From Enterobacter soli ATCC BAA-2102 (GTDB lineage: Bacteria; Pseudomonadota; Gammaproteobacteria; Enterobacterales; Enterobacteriaceae), in assembly GCF_001654845.1 (NCBI RefSeq), contig NZ_LXES01000011.1:39195-103194 (forward strand): a stretch of 64,000 nucleotides of DNA, in the 5' to 3' direction. The translations under genes were made by a program, and so were the position numbers. This document shows positions 8,915 through 21,015 of this stretch, one piece after another. The notes beneath the pieces are model-generated. The model did no database searches. It was not told the origin of the DNA and saw only the letters and a list, made by a program, of their open reading frames with translations. How positions within the stretch are numbered: position 1 is the first letter of the stretch; every line of letters begins with the position of its first letter.

Positions 8915-11467
8915 GTGAAGTTCGTAAAGTATTTATTGATCCTTGCAGCCTGTTGCATTCTGCTGGGAGCAGGCTCGATTTATGGTTTGTACAAGTACAT
9001 TGAGCCGCAGCTACCTGATGTCGCCACGCTTCGCGATGTTCGACTCCAGATCCCTATGCAGGTCTATAGCGCCGATGGCGAGTTGATGGCGCAATACGGC
9101 GAAAAGCGTCGTATCCCGCTGACCTTAAAACAAATCCCACCTGTTATGGTGAAAGCCTTTATTGCGACCGAGGACAGCCGTTTTTACGAGCACCACGGTG
9201 TCGATCCGGTGGGGATTTTCCGTGCGGCAAGCGTTGCGTTGTTCTCAGGCCATGCGTCTCAGGGGGCAAGTACCATTACGCAGCAGCTGGCGCGTAACTT
9301 CTTCCTCAGCCCTGAAAAGACGCTGATGCGTAAGATCAAAGAGGTGTTCCTCGCGATCCGCATTGAGCAGCTGCTGAGCAAAGATGAGATCCTTGAGCTT
9401 TACCTGAACAAGATCTATCTGGGCTACCGCGCTTACGGCGTGGGTGCTGCTGCACAGGTGTACTTCGGTAAACCGGTTGATCAGCTCACGCTGAGCGAAA
9501 TGGCCACGATTGCTGGCCTGCCAAAAGCGCCGTCCACGTTCAACCCGCTCTACTCTCTTGACCGTGCCACTGCGCGCCGTAACGTCGTGCTGTCACGTAT
9601 GCTGAGCGAAGGCTACATCAGCCAGAACGAGTACGATCAGGCGCGTAACGACGTGATCGACGCCAACTACCACGCGCCGGAAATTGCGTTCTCTGCGCCA
9701 TATCTCACGGAAATGGTTCGTCAGGATATGGTGAGCCGCTACGGTGAGAACGCTTATGAAGATGGCTATCGCGTTTACACCACGATCACCCGAAAAGTGC
9801 AGCAGGCGGCACAGGACGCGGTGCGCAATAACGTGATGGACTACGACATGCGCCACGGCTATCGCGGCCCGTCAAACGTGCTGTGGAAAGTGGGCGAAAG
9901 CGCATGGGACAGCAAAAAAATTACCCATTCGCTGAAAGCACTGCCAACGTATGGTCCGTTGCTGCCGGCCGTAGTCACTCAGGCCGATCCACAGGAAGCC
10001 GTAGTCATGCTGGCAGACGGTACATCGGTATCCCTGCGCATGGACGGCGTTCGCTGGGCGCGCCCATACCGCTCTGACACCCTGCAAGGCGCAACACCAC
10101 GCAAAGTGACCGATGCCATTCAGACCGGGGAGCAAATCTGGGTTCGCAAGGTTGGCGATGCCTGGTGGCTGGCGCAGGTGCCAGACGTGAACTCCGCGCT
10201 GGTATCCATCAACCCGCAAAACGGCGCAGTAATGGCGCTGGTCGGTGGGTTCGATTTCAACCAGAGCAAATTTAACCGCGCCACCCAGGCGCTGCGTCAG
10301 GTGGGTTCTAACATCAAGCCATTCCTGTATACCGCAGCGATGGACAAAGGGCTGACGCTCGCCAGTATCCTCAACGATGTGCCAATTTCTCGCTGGGATG
10401 CAGGCGCTGGCTCTGACTGGCAGCCGAAGAACTCCCCGGCGGAATATGCAGGACCGATTCGTCTTCGTCAGGGTCTGGGGCAGTCGAAAAACGTGGTAAT
10501 GGTCCGTGCGATGCGTGCGATGGGCGTTGATTATGCAGCGGAATACCTGCAACGCTTCGGCTTCCCTGCGCAGAACATCGTGCATACCGAATCGCTGGCG
10601 TTAGGCTCTGCATCCTTTACCCCGCTTCAGGTGGCTCGCGGCTATTCAGTCATGGCAAACGGTGGGTTCCTGGTCGATCCGTATTACATCAGTAAAATCG
10701 AGAACGATCAGGGCGGCGTGCTGTTCGAAGCGAAGCCAAAAATTGCCTGTGCCGAGTGCGATATTCCGGTGATTTACGGTGACACGCCTAAATCCAATGT
10801 GCTTGAGAACAAGGACATGGAAGACGTTGCGATTTCTCAGGAGCAGCAGAATTCCACCGTGCCACAGCCTCAACTGGAGCAGGCGAATCAGGCACTGGTT
10901 GCGCAAAGTGGTGCGCAAGAGTACGCCCCACACGTGATCAACACGCCGCTGTCGTTCCTGATTAAGAGCGCGCTGAATACCAATATCTTTGGTGAACCAG
11001 GCTGGCAGGGTACGGGCTGGCGTGCCGGACGTGATTTGCAGCGTCACGACATTGGCGGCAAAACAGGGACCACCAACAGCTCGAAAGATGCCTGGTTCTC
11101 AGGCTATGGCCCGGGCGTGGTCACATCGGTCTGGATCGGCTTTGACGATCACCGCCGCGATTTAGGTCGCACAACAGCCTCAGGTGCCATCAAAGATCAA
11201 ATCTCCGGTTATGAAGGTGGCGCGAAGAGTGCGCAACCGGCATGGGATGCTTACATGAAATCCGTGCTGGATGGCGTGCCGGAACAGCCGTTAAGCCCGC
11301 CTCCTGGCGTGGTGACGGTAAATATCGACCGAAGCACCGGGCAGCTCGCCAATGGCGGTAACAGCCGTGAAGAGTATTTCATCGAAGGCACACAGCCAAC
11401 CACACAGGCGGTGCATGAGGTGGGTACAGAAATGATTGATAACGGCGAAACGCACGAGCTGTTTTAA
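8915..11467 (+). CDS. mrcA: Penicillin-binding protein 1A
   Basis: An 850-residue bifunctional peptidoglycan synthase. The N-terminal membrane helix (about 5-27) is followed by the glycosyltransferase domain with EDSRFYEHHGVDP and GASTITQQLARNF, then an OB-like domain and the transpeptidase with SxxK as SNIK (in GSNIKPFLY), SxN as SKN, and KTGT. The outer-membrane activator LpoA binds this enzyme in relatives. I choose GTG at 8915: it follows a GGGAAA-type ribosome site, gives the E. coli length, and begins MKFVKYLL. A GTG eight codons upstream lacks a ribosome site. Confidence 0.96.
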   Translation: MKFVKYLLILAACCILLGAGSIYGLYKYIEPQLPDVATLRDVRLQIPMQVYSADGELMAQYGEKRRIPLTLKQIPPVMVKAFIATEDSRFYEHHGVDPVGIFRAASVALFSGHASQGASTITQQLARNFFLSPEKTLMRKIKEVFLAIRIEQLLSKDEILELYLNKIYLGYRAYGVGAAAQVYFGKPVDQLTLSEMATIAGLPKAPSTFNPLYSLDRATARRNVVLSRMLSEGYISQNEYDQARNDVIDANYHAPEIAFSAPYLTEMVRQDMVSRYGENAYEDGYRVYTTITRKVQQAAQDAVRNNVMDYDMRHGYRGPSNVLWKVGESAWDSKKITHSLKALPTYGPLLPAVVTQADPQEAVVMLADGTSVSLRMDGVRWARPYRSDTLQGATPRKVTDAIQTGEQIWVRKVGDAWWLAQVPDVNSALVSINPQNGAVMALVGGFDFNQSKFNRATQALRQVGSNIKPFLYTAAMDKGLTLASILNDVPISRWDAGAGSDWQPKNSPAEYAGPIRLRQGLGQSKNVVMVRAMRAMGVDYAAEYLQRFGFPAQNIVHTESLALGSASFTPLQVARGYSVMANGGFLVDPYYISKIENDQGGVLFEAKPKIACAECDIPVIYGDTPKSNVLENKDMEDVAISQEQQNSTVPQPQLEQANQALVAQSGAQEYAPHVINTPLSFLIKSALNTNIFGEPGWQGTGWRAGRDLQRHDIGGKTGTTNSSKDAWFSGYGPGVVTSVWIGFDDHRRDLGRTTASGAIKDQISGYEGGAKSAQPAWDAYMKSVLDGVPEQPLSPPPGVVTVNIDRSTGQLANGGNSREEYFIEGTQPTTQAVHEVGTEMIDNGETHELF

Positions 11468-11502
11468 CGATACAAATGCCTGGTGAAAATCGGGCACAAA
11501 AT

Positions 11503-11530
11503 AAAAGGCCGGGTATCACCCGGCCTTTTT
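11503..11530 (+). terminator. Rho-independent terminator after mrcA
   Basis: A perfect hairpin GGCCGGG-TATCA-CCCGGCC with A-run before and T-run after. It lies 36 bases past the mrcA stop and 19 bases before the end of the convergent nudE, so it can serve both strands. Confidence 0.9.
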
Positions 11531-11548
11531 TATGTCCTTTTTTATGAA

Positions 11549-12109
11549 CTACAACCGCCCCTGCCCTTTCAGCCACTCACGCACCAGGAACAGCGCGCTC
11601 ACGTTGCGGGCTTCGGTAAAATCAGGGTCTTCGAGTAAATCCAGAAGGTGTGCCAGCGGCCAACGCACCTGCGGCAGCGGCTCGGGTTCGTCACCTTCCA
11701 GTGATTCCGGGTAAAGGTCTTCTGCCACCACAATATTCATTTTGCTGGAGAAATAGGATGGCGCCATGCTGAGCTTTTTCAGGAACGACAGCTCCTTCGC
11801 GCCAAAACCGACCTCTTCTTTCAGCTCGCGGTTTGCCGCTTCAAACACGGTTTCGCCCGGGTCAATCAGCCCTTTAGAGAACCCAAGTTCGTAAGATTCT
11901 GTTCCCACTGCATATTCACGGATTAAAATCAGATGATCGTCGATGATGGGGATAATCATCACCGCTTCGCGCGCAGAGGGGCGCATACGTTCATAAACGC
12001 GACGCACACCGTTGCTGAACTCCAGGTCCACGCTTTCGACATTAAACAGGCGCGATTTGGCGACAGTTTCAACATTCAGAATGGTGGGTTTTTGTAATGG
12101 TTTGCTCAT
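11549..12109 (-). CDS. nudE: Nudix hydrolase NudE (ADP compounds)
   Basis: A 186-residue Nudix hydrolase acting on adenosine(5')triphospho(5')adenosine, ADP-ribose and NADH. The Nudix box GX5EX7REUXEEXGU is complete, from GLIDPGE to RELKEEVG around residues 95-117. Convergent with mrcA and divergent from igaA. Confidence 0.94.
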   Translation of the reverse strand: MSKPLQKPTILNVETVAKSRLFNVESVDLEFSNGVRRVYERMRPSAREAVMIIPIIDDHLILIREYAVGTESYELGFSKGLIDPGETVFEAANRELKEEVGFGAKELSFLKKLSMAPSYFSSKMNIVVAEDLYPESLEGDEPEPLPQVRWPLAHLLDLLEDPDFTEARNVSALFLVREWLKGQGRL

Positions 12110-12434
12110 CTTGATGGGTCTTTGCTGTGAGAACTGGGTTTATTGTGCGATACGCCGCACGGTTTCGGCAATGTCAATCGTTCTTTATTTACATTTATGC
12201 AACCTAACGAGAATCAATCCTTATTTCAAATCAAAAGTCAAGAGGTTGAAATAAGTCCAGGAATTTGCTGATATCGCGCCATGGCAGGCTTTGCTATCAT
12301 CATCGATCACTGGGATGCGCTTCAAAATGCTCAAGTTCGACTCCATACTTGCCGATAGCCAGCCACAGACTCTCATTCATTGTTAAAGGTGCTACTGACT
12401 ACACCTGTAAGAAGATAAGTAAGATGGGGAAAGC
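12110..12434. promoter_or_regulatory. Divergent nudE/igaA intergenic region with an inverted repeat
   Basis: This 325-base region must hold the nudE and igaA promoters. The one structure I can see is a perfect 9-base inverted repeat, TTATTTCAA at 12221-12229 and TTGAAATAA at 12246-12254, with a 16-base loop. It has no T-run and is not a terminator; it could be an operator. No regulator is assigned. Confidence 0.4.
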
Positions 12435-14573
12435 ATGAGCACCATTTTGATTTTTATCGCTGCTATGCTGGCCGGCGCTTTGATTGCAGGGTGGGTATAC
12501 AGGCGTCGCATCCAGCGTCGATATCGGCTGCCATTTTTAACCGCATTTGCCGGTGCGAATACGCGTAAGCTCTCGCCGGAAGAACGCAGCGCCGCTGAAA
12601 GCTATCTGGAAACGCTTAATCGCTCGCAGCTGACGCCCGGGCCAACGGGGGCCAGTGCAGCGCCCGTATCGCTCAGTCTTAACGGACAGAGTGATACCGT
12701 TATCTGCGTAACGCGCTCAATCACCCGCTACGGTATCACCACCGACGATCCCAACAAATGGCGTTACTATCTCGATTCCGTTGAAGTTCATCTGCCCCCT
12801 TTCTGGGAGCAATACATCAATGATGAAAACAGCGTTGAGCTTATCCATACCGACTCCTTGCCGCTGGTCATCGCCCTTAACGGCCATACCCTTAGCGAAT
12901 ACGTTCAGGAAGCGCCGCGCTTTGCGCTGGAACGCGCCAGTTCAACCCAGGCGTCTATTCGCGGTGAAGAGACAGAGCAAATTGAGCTGCTCAACATTCG
13001 TCAGGAGACGCATGAAGAGTTCGCCCTGAGCCGCCCGGATGGCATCCGGGAAGCGGTGCTTATCGTTGCCTCTTTCCTGCTGTTCTTCATCTGCCTGCTG
13101 ACGCCGGACGTGTTCGTTCCGTGGCTGGCGGGCAGTGCGGTGCTACTGCTGGCGGCGGGTCTGTGGGGGCTGTTTGCGCCTCCGGCCAAAACCACCTTAC
13201 GCGAAATTCATTGCCTGCGCGGCACGCCAAAACGCTGGGGATTGTTCGGTGAGAATGATCAGGAACACCTCAACAACATCTCGCTTGGCATTATCGACCT
13301 TATCTATCCGCGCCACTGGCAGCCGTGGATTGCCCAGGATTTAGGGCATAAAACCGATATCGATATCTATCTCGATCGCCATGTCGTGCGTCAGGGGCGG
13401 TATTTGTCCTTGCATGACGAGGTGAAGAACTTCCCGCTTCAGCACTGGCTGCGGAGTACCGTTATCGCGGGCGGTGCCGCGGCGGTGCTTATGATGCTGA
13501 TTTTCTTCGTACCACTCGATATGCCCATCAAATTTACCCTGTCGTGGATTAAAGGGGCGCAAACTGTGGAAGCCACCAGCGTAAATCAGCTGGAAGAAGC
13601 CGGTGTGCGGGTGGGCGATACGCTGCGGCTGAAAGGAACCGGGATGTGTAATATTCATACCCCGGGCGCCTGGAATACGCGGCAAAACTCACCGTTTACC
13701 CCGTTTGATTGCTCGCAAATCATCTGGAACGATGCCGCTCCGCTGCCGCTACCGGAATCCGATGTGGTAGGCAAAGCAACGGCGCTCACCCAGACGGTAA
13801 GCCGTCAGCTGCATCCGAAAGCAGATGATGATTCACGCGTCAGCCCTGCGCTGCGTTCTGCCATTCAGAAATCCGGCATGGTGTTGCTGGATGACTTTGG
13901 CGAAATCGTGATGAAAACACAGGATTTATGCTCCGCGGCCGATGATTGTGTGCGCCTTAAAAATGCACTCGTGAATCTCGGCAACAGTAAAGACTGGGAA
14001 TCGCTGGTGAAACGTGCCGAAGCGGGCCGACTGGACGGCGTGAACGTTCTGCTGCGCCCGGTTAGTGCTGAATCACTGGATAACCTGGTGGCAACCTCTA
14101 CCGCGCCGTTCGTCATTCGTGAAACGGCCCGTGCCGCACAGTCACTGAATAGCCCGGCACCTGGGGGGTTCCTGATTGTCAGCGACGAAGGCAGCGACCT
14201 GGTCGATCAGCCGTACCCGCAAATCACGCTCTACGACTATCCTGCCCAGGAGCAATGGGGTGAATTTCAGCGCCTGGCACAGATGCTGATGCAGACGCCA
14301 TTCAGCGCCGAGGGGATCGTGACGGGGATCTTTACCGATGCCAACGGCACGCGCCATATCGACCTGCACAGGATGCCGGACAGCGCCGGTCTGTGGCGTT
14401 ATGTTGGAACATCCCTGCTGATGATAGCGATGCTGGTGTGTATTTTCTGGAACGGTTTTATGGCCGTACGCCGCTATCAGCGTTCACGCACGCGTCTGGC
14501 TGAAATCCAGCAATACTACGAAAATTGCCTCAATCCCAAACTCATCCCTGCCCCTGAGAGCCTGATCGGATAA
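12435..14573 (+). CDS. igaA: Intracellular growth attenuator IgaA (YrfF), Rcs phosphorelay repressor
   Basis: A 712-residue inner-membrane protein, E. coli length. Membrane segments are visible near residues 2-20, at about 205-250 (AVLIVASFLLFFICLL, then AVLLLAAGLWGLF), near 340-360 (VIAGGAAAVLMMLIFFVPL) and at about 655-675 (YVGTSLLMIAMLVCIFWNGF), with a large periplasmic domain before the last. IgaA holds the Rcs envelope-stress phosphorelay off by contacting RcsD and is released when RcsF enters the periplasm; it is essential in rcs+ Salmonella. It leads the igaA-yrfG-hslR-hslO cluster. Confidence 0.94.
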   Translation: MSTILIFIAAMLAGALIAGWVYRRRIQRRYRLPFLTAFAGANTRKLSPEERSAAESYLETLNRSQLTPGPTGASAAPVSLSLNGQSDTVICVTRSITRYGITTDDPNKWRYYLDSVEVHLPPFWEQYINDENSVELIHTDSLPLVIALNGHTLSEYVQEAPRFALERASSTQASIRGEETEQIELLNIRQETHEEFALSRPDGIREAVLIVASFLLFFICLLTPDVFVPWLAGSAVLLLAAGLWGLFAPPAKTTLREIHCLRGTPKRWGLFGENDQEHLNNISLGIIDLIYPRHWQPWIAQDLGHKTDIDIYLDRHVVRQGRYLSLHDEVKNFPLQHWLRSTVIAGGAAAVLMMLIFFVPLDMPIKFTLSWIKGAQTVEATSVNQLEEAGVRVGDTLRLKGTGMCNIHTPGAWNTRQNSPFTPFDCSQIIWNDAAPLPLPESDVVGKATALTQTVSRQLHPKADDDSRVSPALRSAIQKSGMVLLDDFGEIVMKTQDLCSAADDCVRLKNALVNLGNSKDWESLVKRAEAGRLDGVNVLLRPVSAESLDNLVATSTAPFVIRETARAAQSLNSPAPGGFLIVSDEGSDLVDQPYPQITLYDYPAQEQWGEFQRLAQMLMQTPFSAEGIVTGIFTDANGTRHIDLHRMPDSAGLWRYVGTSLLMIAMLVCIFWNGFMAVRRYQRSRTRLAEIQQYYENCLNPKLIPAPESLIG

Positions 14574-14638
14574 CGTCACTGCGCGACAAGTTGTGCTACC
14601 CTGTCGCGCACGTAACTTCTGGCTGGAGAGTTCCCCTT

Positions 14639-15322
14639 ATGCATCTTGATATCGCCTGGCAGGACGTTGATACCGTCCTGCTGGATATGGACGGCACGCT
14701 GCTCGATCTCGCCTTTGATAACTATTTCTGGCAAAAACTGGTGCCGGAAACCTATGGTCAGCAGCAGGGCATCTCCCCGGCGGAAGCACAGGAATTCATT
14801 CGTTCGCAATATAGCGCCGTGCAGCATACGCTAAACTGGTATTGTCTGGACTACTGGAGCGAGCGCCTCGGTCTGGATATTTGTGCCATGACCACCGCCC
14901 AGGGCCCGCGTGCCGTGCTGCGTGAAGACACCGTGCCCTTCCTGGATGCGCTAAAAGCGAGCGGCAAGCGCCGTATTTTGCTGACTAATGCGCACCCACA
15001 TAATCTGGCCGTGAAGCTGGAACATACCGGTCTTGCTTCACACCTTGATTTATTACTTTCCACCCACACATTTGGTTATCCGAAAGAGGATCAACGGTTG
15101 TGGCACGCGGTTGCAGAAGAGACAGGTTTGCAGCCTGAAAGAACCCTGTTCATTGATGACAGTGAACCGATTCTGGATTCAGCCGCCACGTTTGGCATTC
15201 GCTACTGCCTGGGCGTGACCAATCCTGATTCTGGCCTGGCTGAAAAAAGCTATCTGCGCCATCCGGGGCTGAACGACTATCGCCGGATGATCCCCTCACT
15301 GACCGTGAAGGAGTCGCCATGA
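14639..15322 (+). CDS. yrfG: HAD-like nucleotidase YrfG
   Basis: A 227-residue HAD-family phosphatase; the E. coli protein dephosphorylates GMP and IMP. Motif I LLDMDGTLLDL is near residues 15-25, motif II LLTNAHPHNLAVK mid-protein, and motif IV LFIDDSEPILD near 170. I choose the ATG at 14639 (MHLDIAWQDVD) because it follows GGAGAG at normal spacing and matches E. coli; an upstream start would add 16 unrelated residues. Its end overlaps hslR by four bases (ATGA). Confidence 0.93.
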   Translation: MHLDIAWQDVDTVLLDMDGTLLDLAFDNYFWQKLVPETYGQQQGISPAEAQEFIRSQYSAVQHTLNWYCLDYWSERLGLDICAMTTAQGPRAVLREDTVPFLDALKASGKRRILLTNAHPHNLAVKLEHTGLASHLDLLLSTHTFGYPKEDQRLWHAVAEETGLQPERTLFIDDSEPILDSAATFGIRYCLGVTNPDSGLAEKSYLRHPGLNDYRRMIPSLTVKESP

Positions 15323-15720
15323 AAGAAAAACCCTCTGAAGGGGTGAGACTGGATAAATGGCTGTGGGCGGCCCGTTTTTATAAAACCCGCGCACTTGCCC
15401 GAGAGATGATTGACGGCGGCAAAGTGCATTACAACGGCCAGCGCGGAAAACCGAGCAAGCTGGTTGAGCTGAATGCCACCTTAACGCTGCGTCAGGGCAA
15501 CGATGAGCGAACGGTAGTGATCAAAGCCATTACCGAACAGCGCAGGCCCGCAACCGAAGCCGTTTTGCTCTATGAAGAAACGGTAGAGAGCATCGAGAAA
15601 CGCGAAAAGACGGCGCTGGCACGCAAAATGAATGCGCTGACCATGCCGCACCCGGATCGACGCCCGGATAAAAAAGAGCGCCGTGAACTGATGAAATTTA
15701 AACACGGTGAGAACGAGTAA
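15319..15720 (+). CDS. hslR: Ribosome-associated heat shock protein Hsp15
   Basis: A 133-residue S4-domain RNA-binding protein. The S4 core [23 protein letters not shown] is near residues 9-31, followed by GGKVHYNGQ, and the C-terminus is a basic tail ([17 protein letters not shown]). Hsp15 binds free 50S subunits that carry a stalled nascent chain and takes part in recycling them. It is coupled to yrfG by an ATGA overlap and precedes hslO by 25 bases. Confidence 0.95.
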   Translation: MKEKPSEGVRLDKWLWAARFYKTRALAREMIDGGKVHYNGQRGKPSKLVELNATLTLRQGNDERTVVIKAITEQRRPATEAVLLYEETVESIEKREKTALARKMNALTMPHPDRRPDKKERRELMKFKHGENE

Positions 15721-15745
15721 CCCCTCACCTGCACGAGAGACTATT

Positions 15746-16624
15746 ATGGCCCAACACGACCAATTACACCGCTATCTGTTTGAACAATTTGCCGTTCGCG
15801 GCGAGCTGGTGACCGTATCCGAAACCTGGAAACAGATTCTGGAAAACCACAACTACCCGCTGCCGGTAAAAACCCTGTTGGGCGAACTGCTGGTTGCCAC
15901 CAGCCTGCTGACCGCGACGCTGAAATTCGCCGGCGATATCACCGTGCAGTTGCAGGGCGATGGCCCAATGACGCTGGCGGTGATCAACGGCAATAACCAG
16001 CAGCAGATGCGTGGGGTTGCGCGCGTTCAGGGCGAGGTACCGGAAGGTGCTGACCTGAAAACACTGGTCGGCAATGGCTATCTGGTTATCACTATTTCCC
16101 CGGAAGAAGGTGAGCGTTATCAGGGTGTTGTTGGCCTGGAAGGCGACACACTGGCGGCATGTCTGGAAGATTACTTCATGCGCTCCGAACAGCTGCCAAC
16201 CCGTCTGTTCATCCGCACCGGTGAAGTAGACGGCCAGCCTGCGGCGGGCGGGATGCTGTTACAGGTTCTGCCAGCGCAGGACGCACAGACTAACGATTTC
16301 GAACACCTGGCAACGCTGACGGAAACCGTCAAGGCAGAAGAGCTGTTCAACCTGTCTGCCACCGATGTGCTGTGGCGCCTGTATCACGAAGAAGAAGTGA
16401 CGGTTTACGATCCACAGTCTGTGGAGTTCAAGTGCACCTGTTCCCGTGAGCGTTGCGCGGGCGCGCTGAAAACTCTGCCGGATGAAGAGATCGACAGCAT
16501 CATGGCCGAAGACGGTGAAATTGATATGCACTGTGACTACTGCGGTACGCACTACGTGTTCAATTCAATGGATATCGCCGAGATCCGCAACAACGCCTCT
16601 CCGGCGGATCCGCAGGTTCACTGA
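15746..16624 (+). CDS. hslO: Redox-regulated chaperone Hsp33
   Basis: A 292-residue holdase chaperone switched on by oxidative unfolding. The N-terminal domain (1-180) binds substrate. The C-terminal zinc centre is complete, CTCSRERC near 231-238 and CDYC near 264-267, giving the CxC and CxxC pairs that form disulfides upon peroxide or bleach stress. The start [12 protein letters not shown] is preceded by GAGAGA; an upstream frame extension of 13 residues is not family-like. Confidence 0.96.
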   Translation: MAQHDQLHRYLFEQFAVRGELVTVSETWKQILENHNYPLPVKTLLGELLVATSLLTATLKFAGDITVQLQGDGPMTLAVINGNNQQQMRGVARVQGEVPEGADLKTLVGNGYLVITISPEEGERYQGVVGLEGDTLAACLEDYFMRSEQLPTRLFIRTGEVDGQPAAGGMLLQVLPAQDAQTNDFEHLATLTETVKAEELFNLSATDVLWRLYHEEEVTVYDPQSVEFKCTCSRERCAGALKTLPDEEIDSIMAEDGEIDMHCDYCGTHYVFNSMDIAEIRNNASPADPQVH

Positions 16625-16632
16625 TCCTCTTA

Positions 16633-16713
16633 CCCCTCACCCTGACCCTCTCCCCAAAGGGGAGAGGGAACTTGAACACCCTCTCCCCTTTGGGGAGAGG
16701 GCTGGGTGAGGGG
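16633..16713. repeat. Paired palindromic repeat (BIME-like) after hslO
   Basis: Two copies of a CCCTCACCC..CCCTCTCCCC palindrome stand in opposite orientation. Unit one, 16633-16668, has the hairpin CCCTCTCCCC-AAA-GGGGAGAGGG. Unit two, 16679-16713, has CCCTCTCCCC-TTT-GGGGAGAGGG and ends in GGGTGAGGGG. This is the only double copy in the window and belongs to the dispersed family listed at 18674, 29631, 50541 and 52264. Confidence 0.8.
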
Positions 16714-16779
16714 CTAAAATCCCCCCATAAGCTGAATCGTTTTTAACAATGTAACCCTTACGTAATTTTCCTACATGTA

Positions 16780-16795
16780 TGCGATTACATTCACA
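16780..16795 (+). promoter_or_regulatory. Candidate CRP site upstream of pckA
   Basis: TGCGATTACATTCACA fits the CRP consensus TGTGA-N6-TCACA with one mismatch. It lies about 220 bases before pckA in a 392-base intergenic region. pckA expression is known to depend on cAMP-CRP in E. coli. The rest of the region holds the repeat at 16633-16713 and an untranslated leader with no open frame of note. Confidence 0.6.
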
Positions 16796-17016
16796 TTCCT
16801 TCCGTTAAAATCACCAGCGTTTAACCTTTTCAGAACATTTTCCCCAACAAAAAACCGATTCCTGCGATAATCCGCCTGCCCTGTGACTGGAGTCGCAGCG
16901 TTTTCCGTTAGCAAGGGTTTTGTCCAGATACGTAAATCTATGAGCCCCGTCGCGGTTAACAAACACAGAAAAACCCTACAATTTCAGGCAGTACATATTG
17001 GCTAAGGAGCAGTGAT

Positions 17017-18633
17017 ATGCGTGTTACTGGTTTAACCCCGCAAGATCTCAAGGCTTATGGTATTCACGACGTCCAGGAAGTCGTCTACAACCCCGATTAC
17101 GATACGCTGTATCAGGAAGAGCTCAATCCAGCACTGGAAGGATACGAGCGAGGTGTGTTGACAAACCTTGGTGCTATCGCCGTCGATACCGGTATTTTTA
17201 CCGGTCGTTCGCCGAAAGATAAGTATATCGTCCGCGACGAAACCACCCGCGATACGCTGTGGTGGGCAGATAAAGGCAAAGGGAAGAACGACAACAAACC
17301 GCTCTCCCCTGAAACCTGGCAGCATCTGAAAGGGCTCGTCACCCATCAACTCTCCGGCAAGCGTCTGTTCATTATCGATGCCTTCTGTGGCGCTAACGCC
17401 GACACCCGTCTTTCCGTCCGTTTTATCACTGAAGTGGCCTGGCAGGCGCATTTCGTGAAAAACATGTTTATTCGTCCAACCGACGAAGAATTACAGGATT
17501 TCACCCCGGATTTCATCGTGATGAACGGTGCGAAATGCACTAACCCGCAGTGGAAAGAACAAGGCCTGAATTCAGAGAACTTCATTGCCTTCAACCTGAC
17601 CGAGCGTATCCAGCTGATTGGCGGTACCTGGTACGGCGGTGAGATGAAGAAAGGGATGTTCTCGGTGATGAACTATCTTCTGCCATTGCAGGGCATTGCA
17701 TCCATGCACTGTTCCGCGAACGTTGGCGAGAAAGGTGATGTGGCCGTGTTCTTTGGCCTGTCAGGTACCGGGAAAACCACGCTTTCCACCGATCCGAAAC
17801 GTCGCCTGATTGGCGATGATGAACACGGCTGGGATGACGATGGCGTGTTTAACTTCGAAGGCGGCTGCTACGCCAAGACGATTCGTTTGTCTGAGGAAGC
17901 CGAACCGGACATTTACCACGCCATCCGTCGCGATGCGTTGCTGGAAAACGTCACCGTGCGTGCCGATGGCACCATCGATTTCGACGATGCATCCAAAACC
18001 GAAAATACCCGTGTCTCCTACCCAATCAACCACATCGAAAACATTGTGAAGCCGGTGTCGAAAGCGGGTCATGCTACGAAGGTTATTTTCCTGACTGCGG
18101 ATGCGTTCGGCGTGTTGCCTCCAGTGTCTCGCCTGACCGCCAGCCAGACGCAGTACCACTTCCTCTCAGGGTTTACGGCTAAACTGGCCGGTACTGAGCG
18201 CGGTGTGACGGAGCCAACGCCAACCTTCTCCGCCTGCTTTGGCGCAGCGTTCCTGTCACTGCACCCAACGCAATACGCTGAAGTGCTGGTGAAACGTATG
18301 CAGGCATCCGGCGCGCAGGCGTATCTGGTTAACACTGGCTGGAACGGCACGGGCAAACGTATCTCTATCAAAGATACTCGCGCCATTATCGATGCGATCC
18401 TGGATGGCTCTCTGGATGACGCTGAAACCTTCACCCTGCCGATGTTTGATCTGGCGATCCCAACGGAACTGCCGGGCGTGGATACGCATATCCTTGACCC
18501 GCGTAATACCTACGGTTCACCAGAACAATGGCGTGAGAAAGCGGAATCGCTGGCGAAGCTGTTTATTGAGAACTTTGAGAAGTATACCGATACCCCAGCA
18601 GGGGCTGCGCTGGTGAGTGCGGGACCAAGGTAA
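17017..18633 (+). CDS. pckA: Phosphoenolpyruvate carboxykinase (ATP)
   Basis: A 538-residue cytoplasmic enzyme that turns oxaloacetate and ATP into PEP, CO2 and ADP, the entry step of gluconeogenesis. The P-loop [11 protein letters not shown] lies near residues 248-258, the metal/substrate motif YGGEMKKG near 205-212, and the second Asp-rich kinase motif [13 protein letters not shown] follows the P-loop. It begins at ATG after AAGGAG at normal spacing. Two residues shorter than the E. coli protein. Monocistronic, with its own terminator. Confidence 0.97.
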   Translation: MRVTGLTPQDLKAYGIHDVQEVVYNPDYDTLYQEELNPALEGYERGVLTNLGAIAVDTGIFTGRSPKDKYIVRDETTRDTLWWADKGKGKNDNKPLSPETWQHLKGLVTHQLSGKRLFIIDAFCGANADTRLSVRFITEVAWQAHFVKNMFIRPTDEELQDFTPDFIVMNGAKCTNPQWKEQGLNSENFIAFNLTERIQLIGGTWYGGEMKKGMFSVMNYLLPLQGIASMHCSANVGEKGDVAVFFGLSGTGKTTLSTDPKRRLIGDDEHGWDDDGVFNFEGGCYAKTIRLSEEAEPDIYHAIRRDALLENVTVRADGTIDFDDASKTENTRVSYPINHIENIVKPVSKAGHATKVIFLTADAFGVLPPVSRLTASQTQYHFLSGFTAKLAGTERGVTEPTPTFSACFGAAFLSLHPTQYAEVLVKRMQASGAQAYLVNTGWNGTGKRISIKDTRAIIDAILDGSLDDAETFTLPMFDLAIPTELPGVDTHILDPRNTYGSPEQWREKAESLAKLFIENFEKYTDTPAGAALVSAGPR

Positions 18634-18637
18634 AAGT

Positions 18638-18665
18638 AAAAAGGCAACATAAGTTGCCTTTTTTA
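18638..18665 (+). terminator. Rho-independent terminator after pckA
   Basis: Hairpin AAGGCAAC-ATAA-GTTGCCTT with an A-run before and TTTTTT after, immediately past the pckA stop. It is followed within 10 bases by a dispersed CCCTCTCCC palindrome. Confidence 0.9.
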
Positions 18666-18673
18666 ATGTTTTC

Positions 18674-18719
18674 TCCCTCTCCCCGTGGGAGAGGGCCGGG
18701 GTGAGGGCATCAGACCGCA

Positions 18720-18720
<1 letters not shown>
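18674..18720. repeat. Dispersed CCCTCTCCC palindrome between pckA and envZ
   Basis: Contains the hairpin CCCTCTCCCC-GT-GGGAGAGGG followed by CCGGGGTGAGGGC and the tail ATCAGACCGCAC. It is the same element as at 29631-29676, in opposite orientation, and runs up to the envZ stop codon. Confidence 0.8.
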
Positions 18721-20782
<2,062 letters not shown>

Positions 20783-21015
20783 TATGTGTACTCCCAAAGG
20801 TTCGGATAGTCTTTGTAACAGCGTATTCTAAAAAAGTGCACGTGTTCGACCAGCTAATTCTGGTATAAATTCTAGTCGAAATTGTTACAAAGCATATTTA
20901 ACAGCAGCTTATCTGCACATTTCATCACATAAATCATTATTAACGCTGTCTGTTAATATATTTGATACGTAATGTGCGCAACGTCTGCAATGAAGTCGAG
21001 TCTGAAGGTCACACC

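Noticed and set aside
16633..16713. CRISPR array
   Set aside because: Only two opposed palindromes with no regular spacers; no cas genes in the window.
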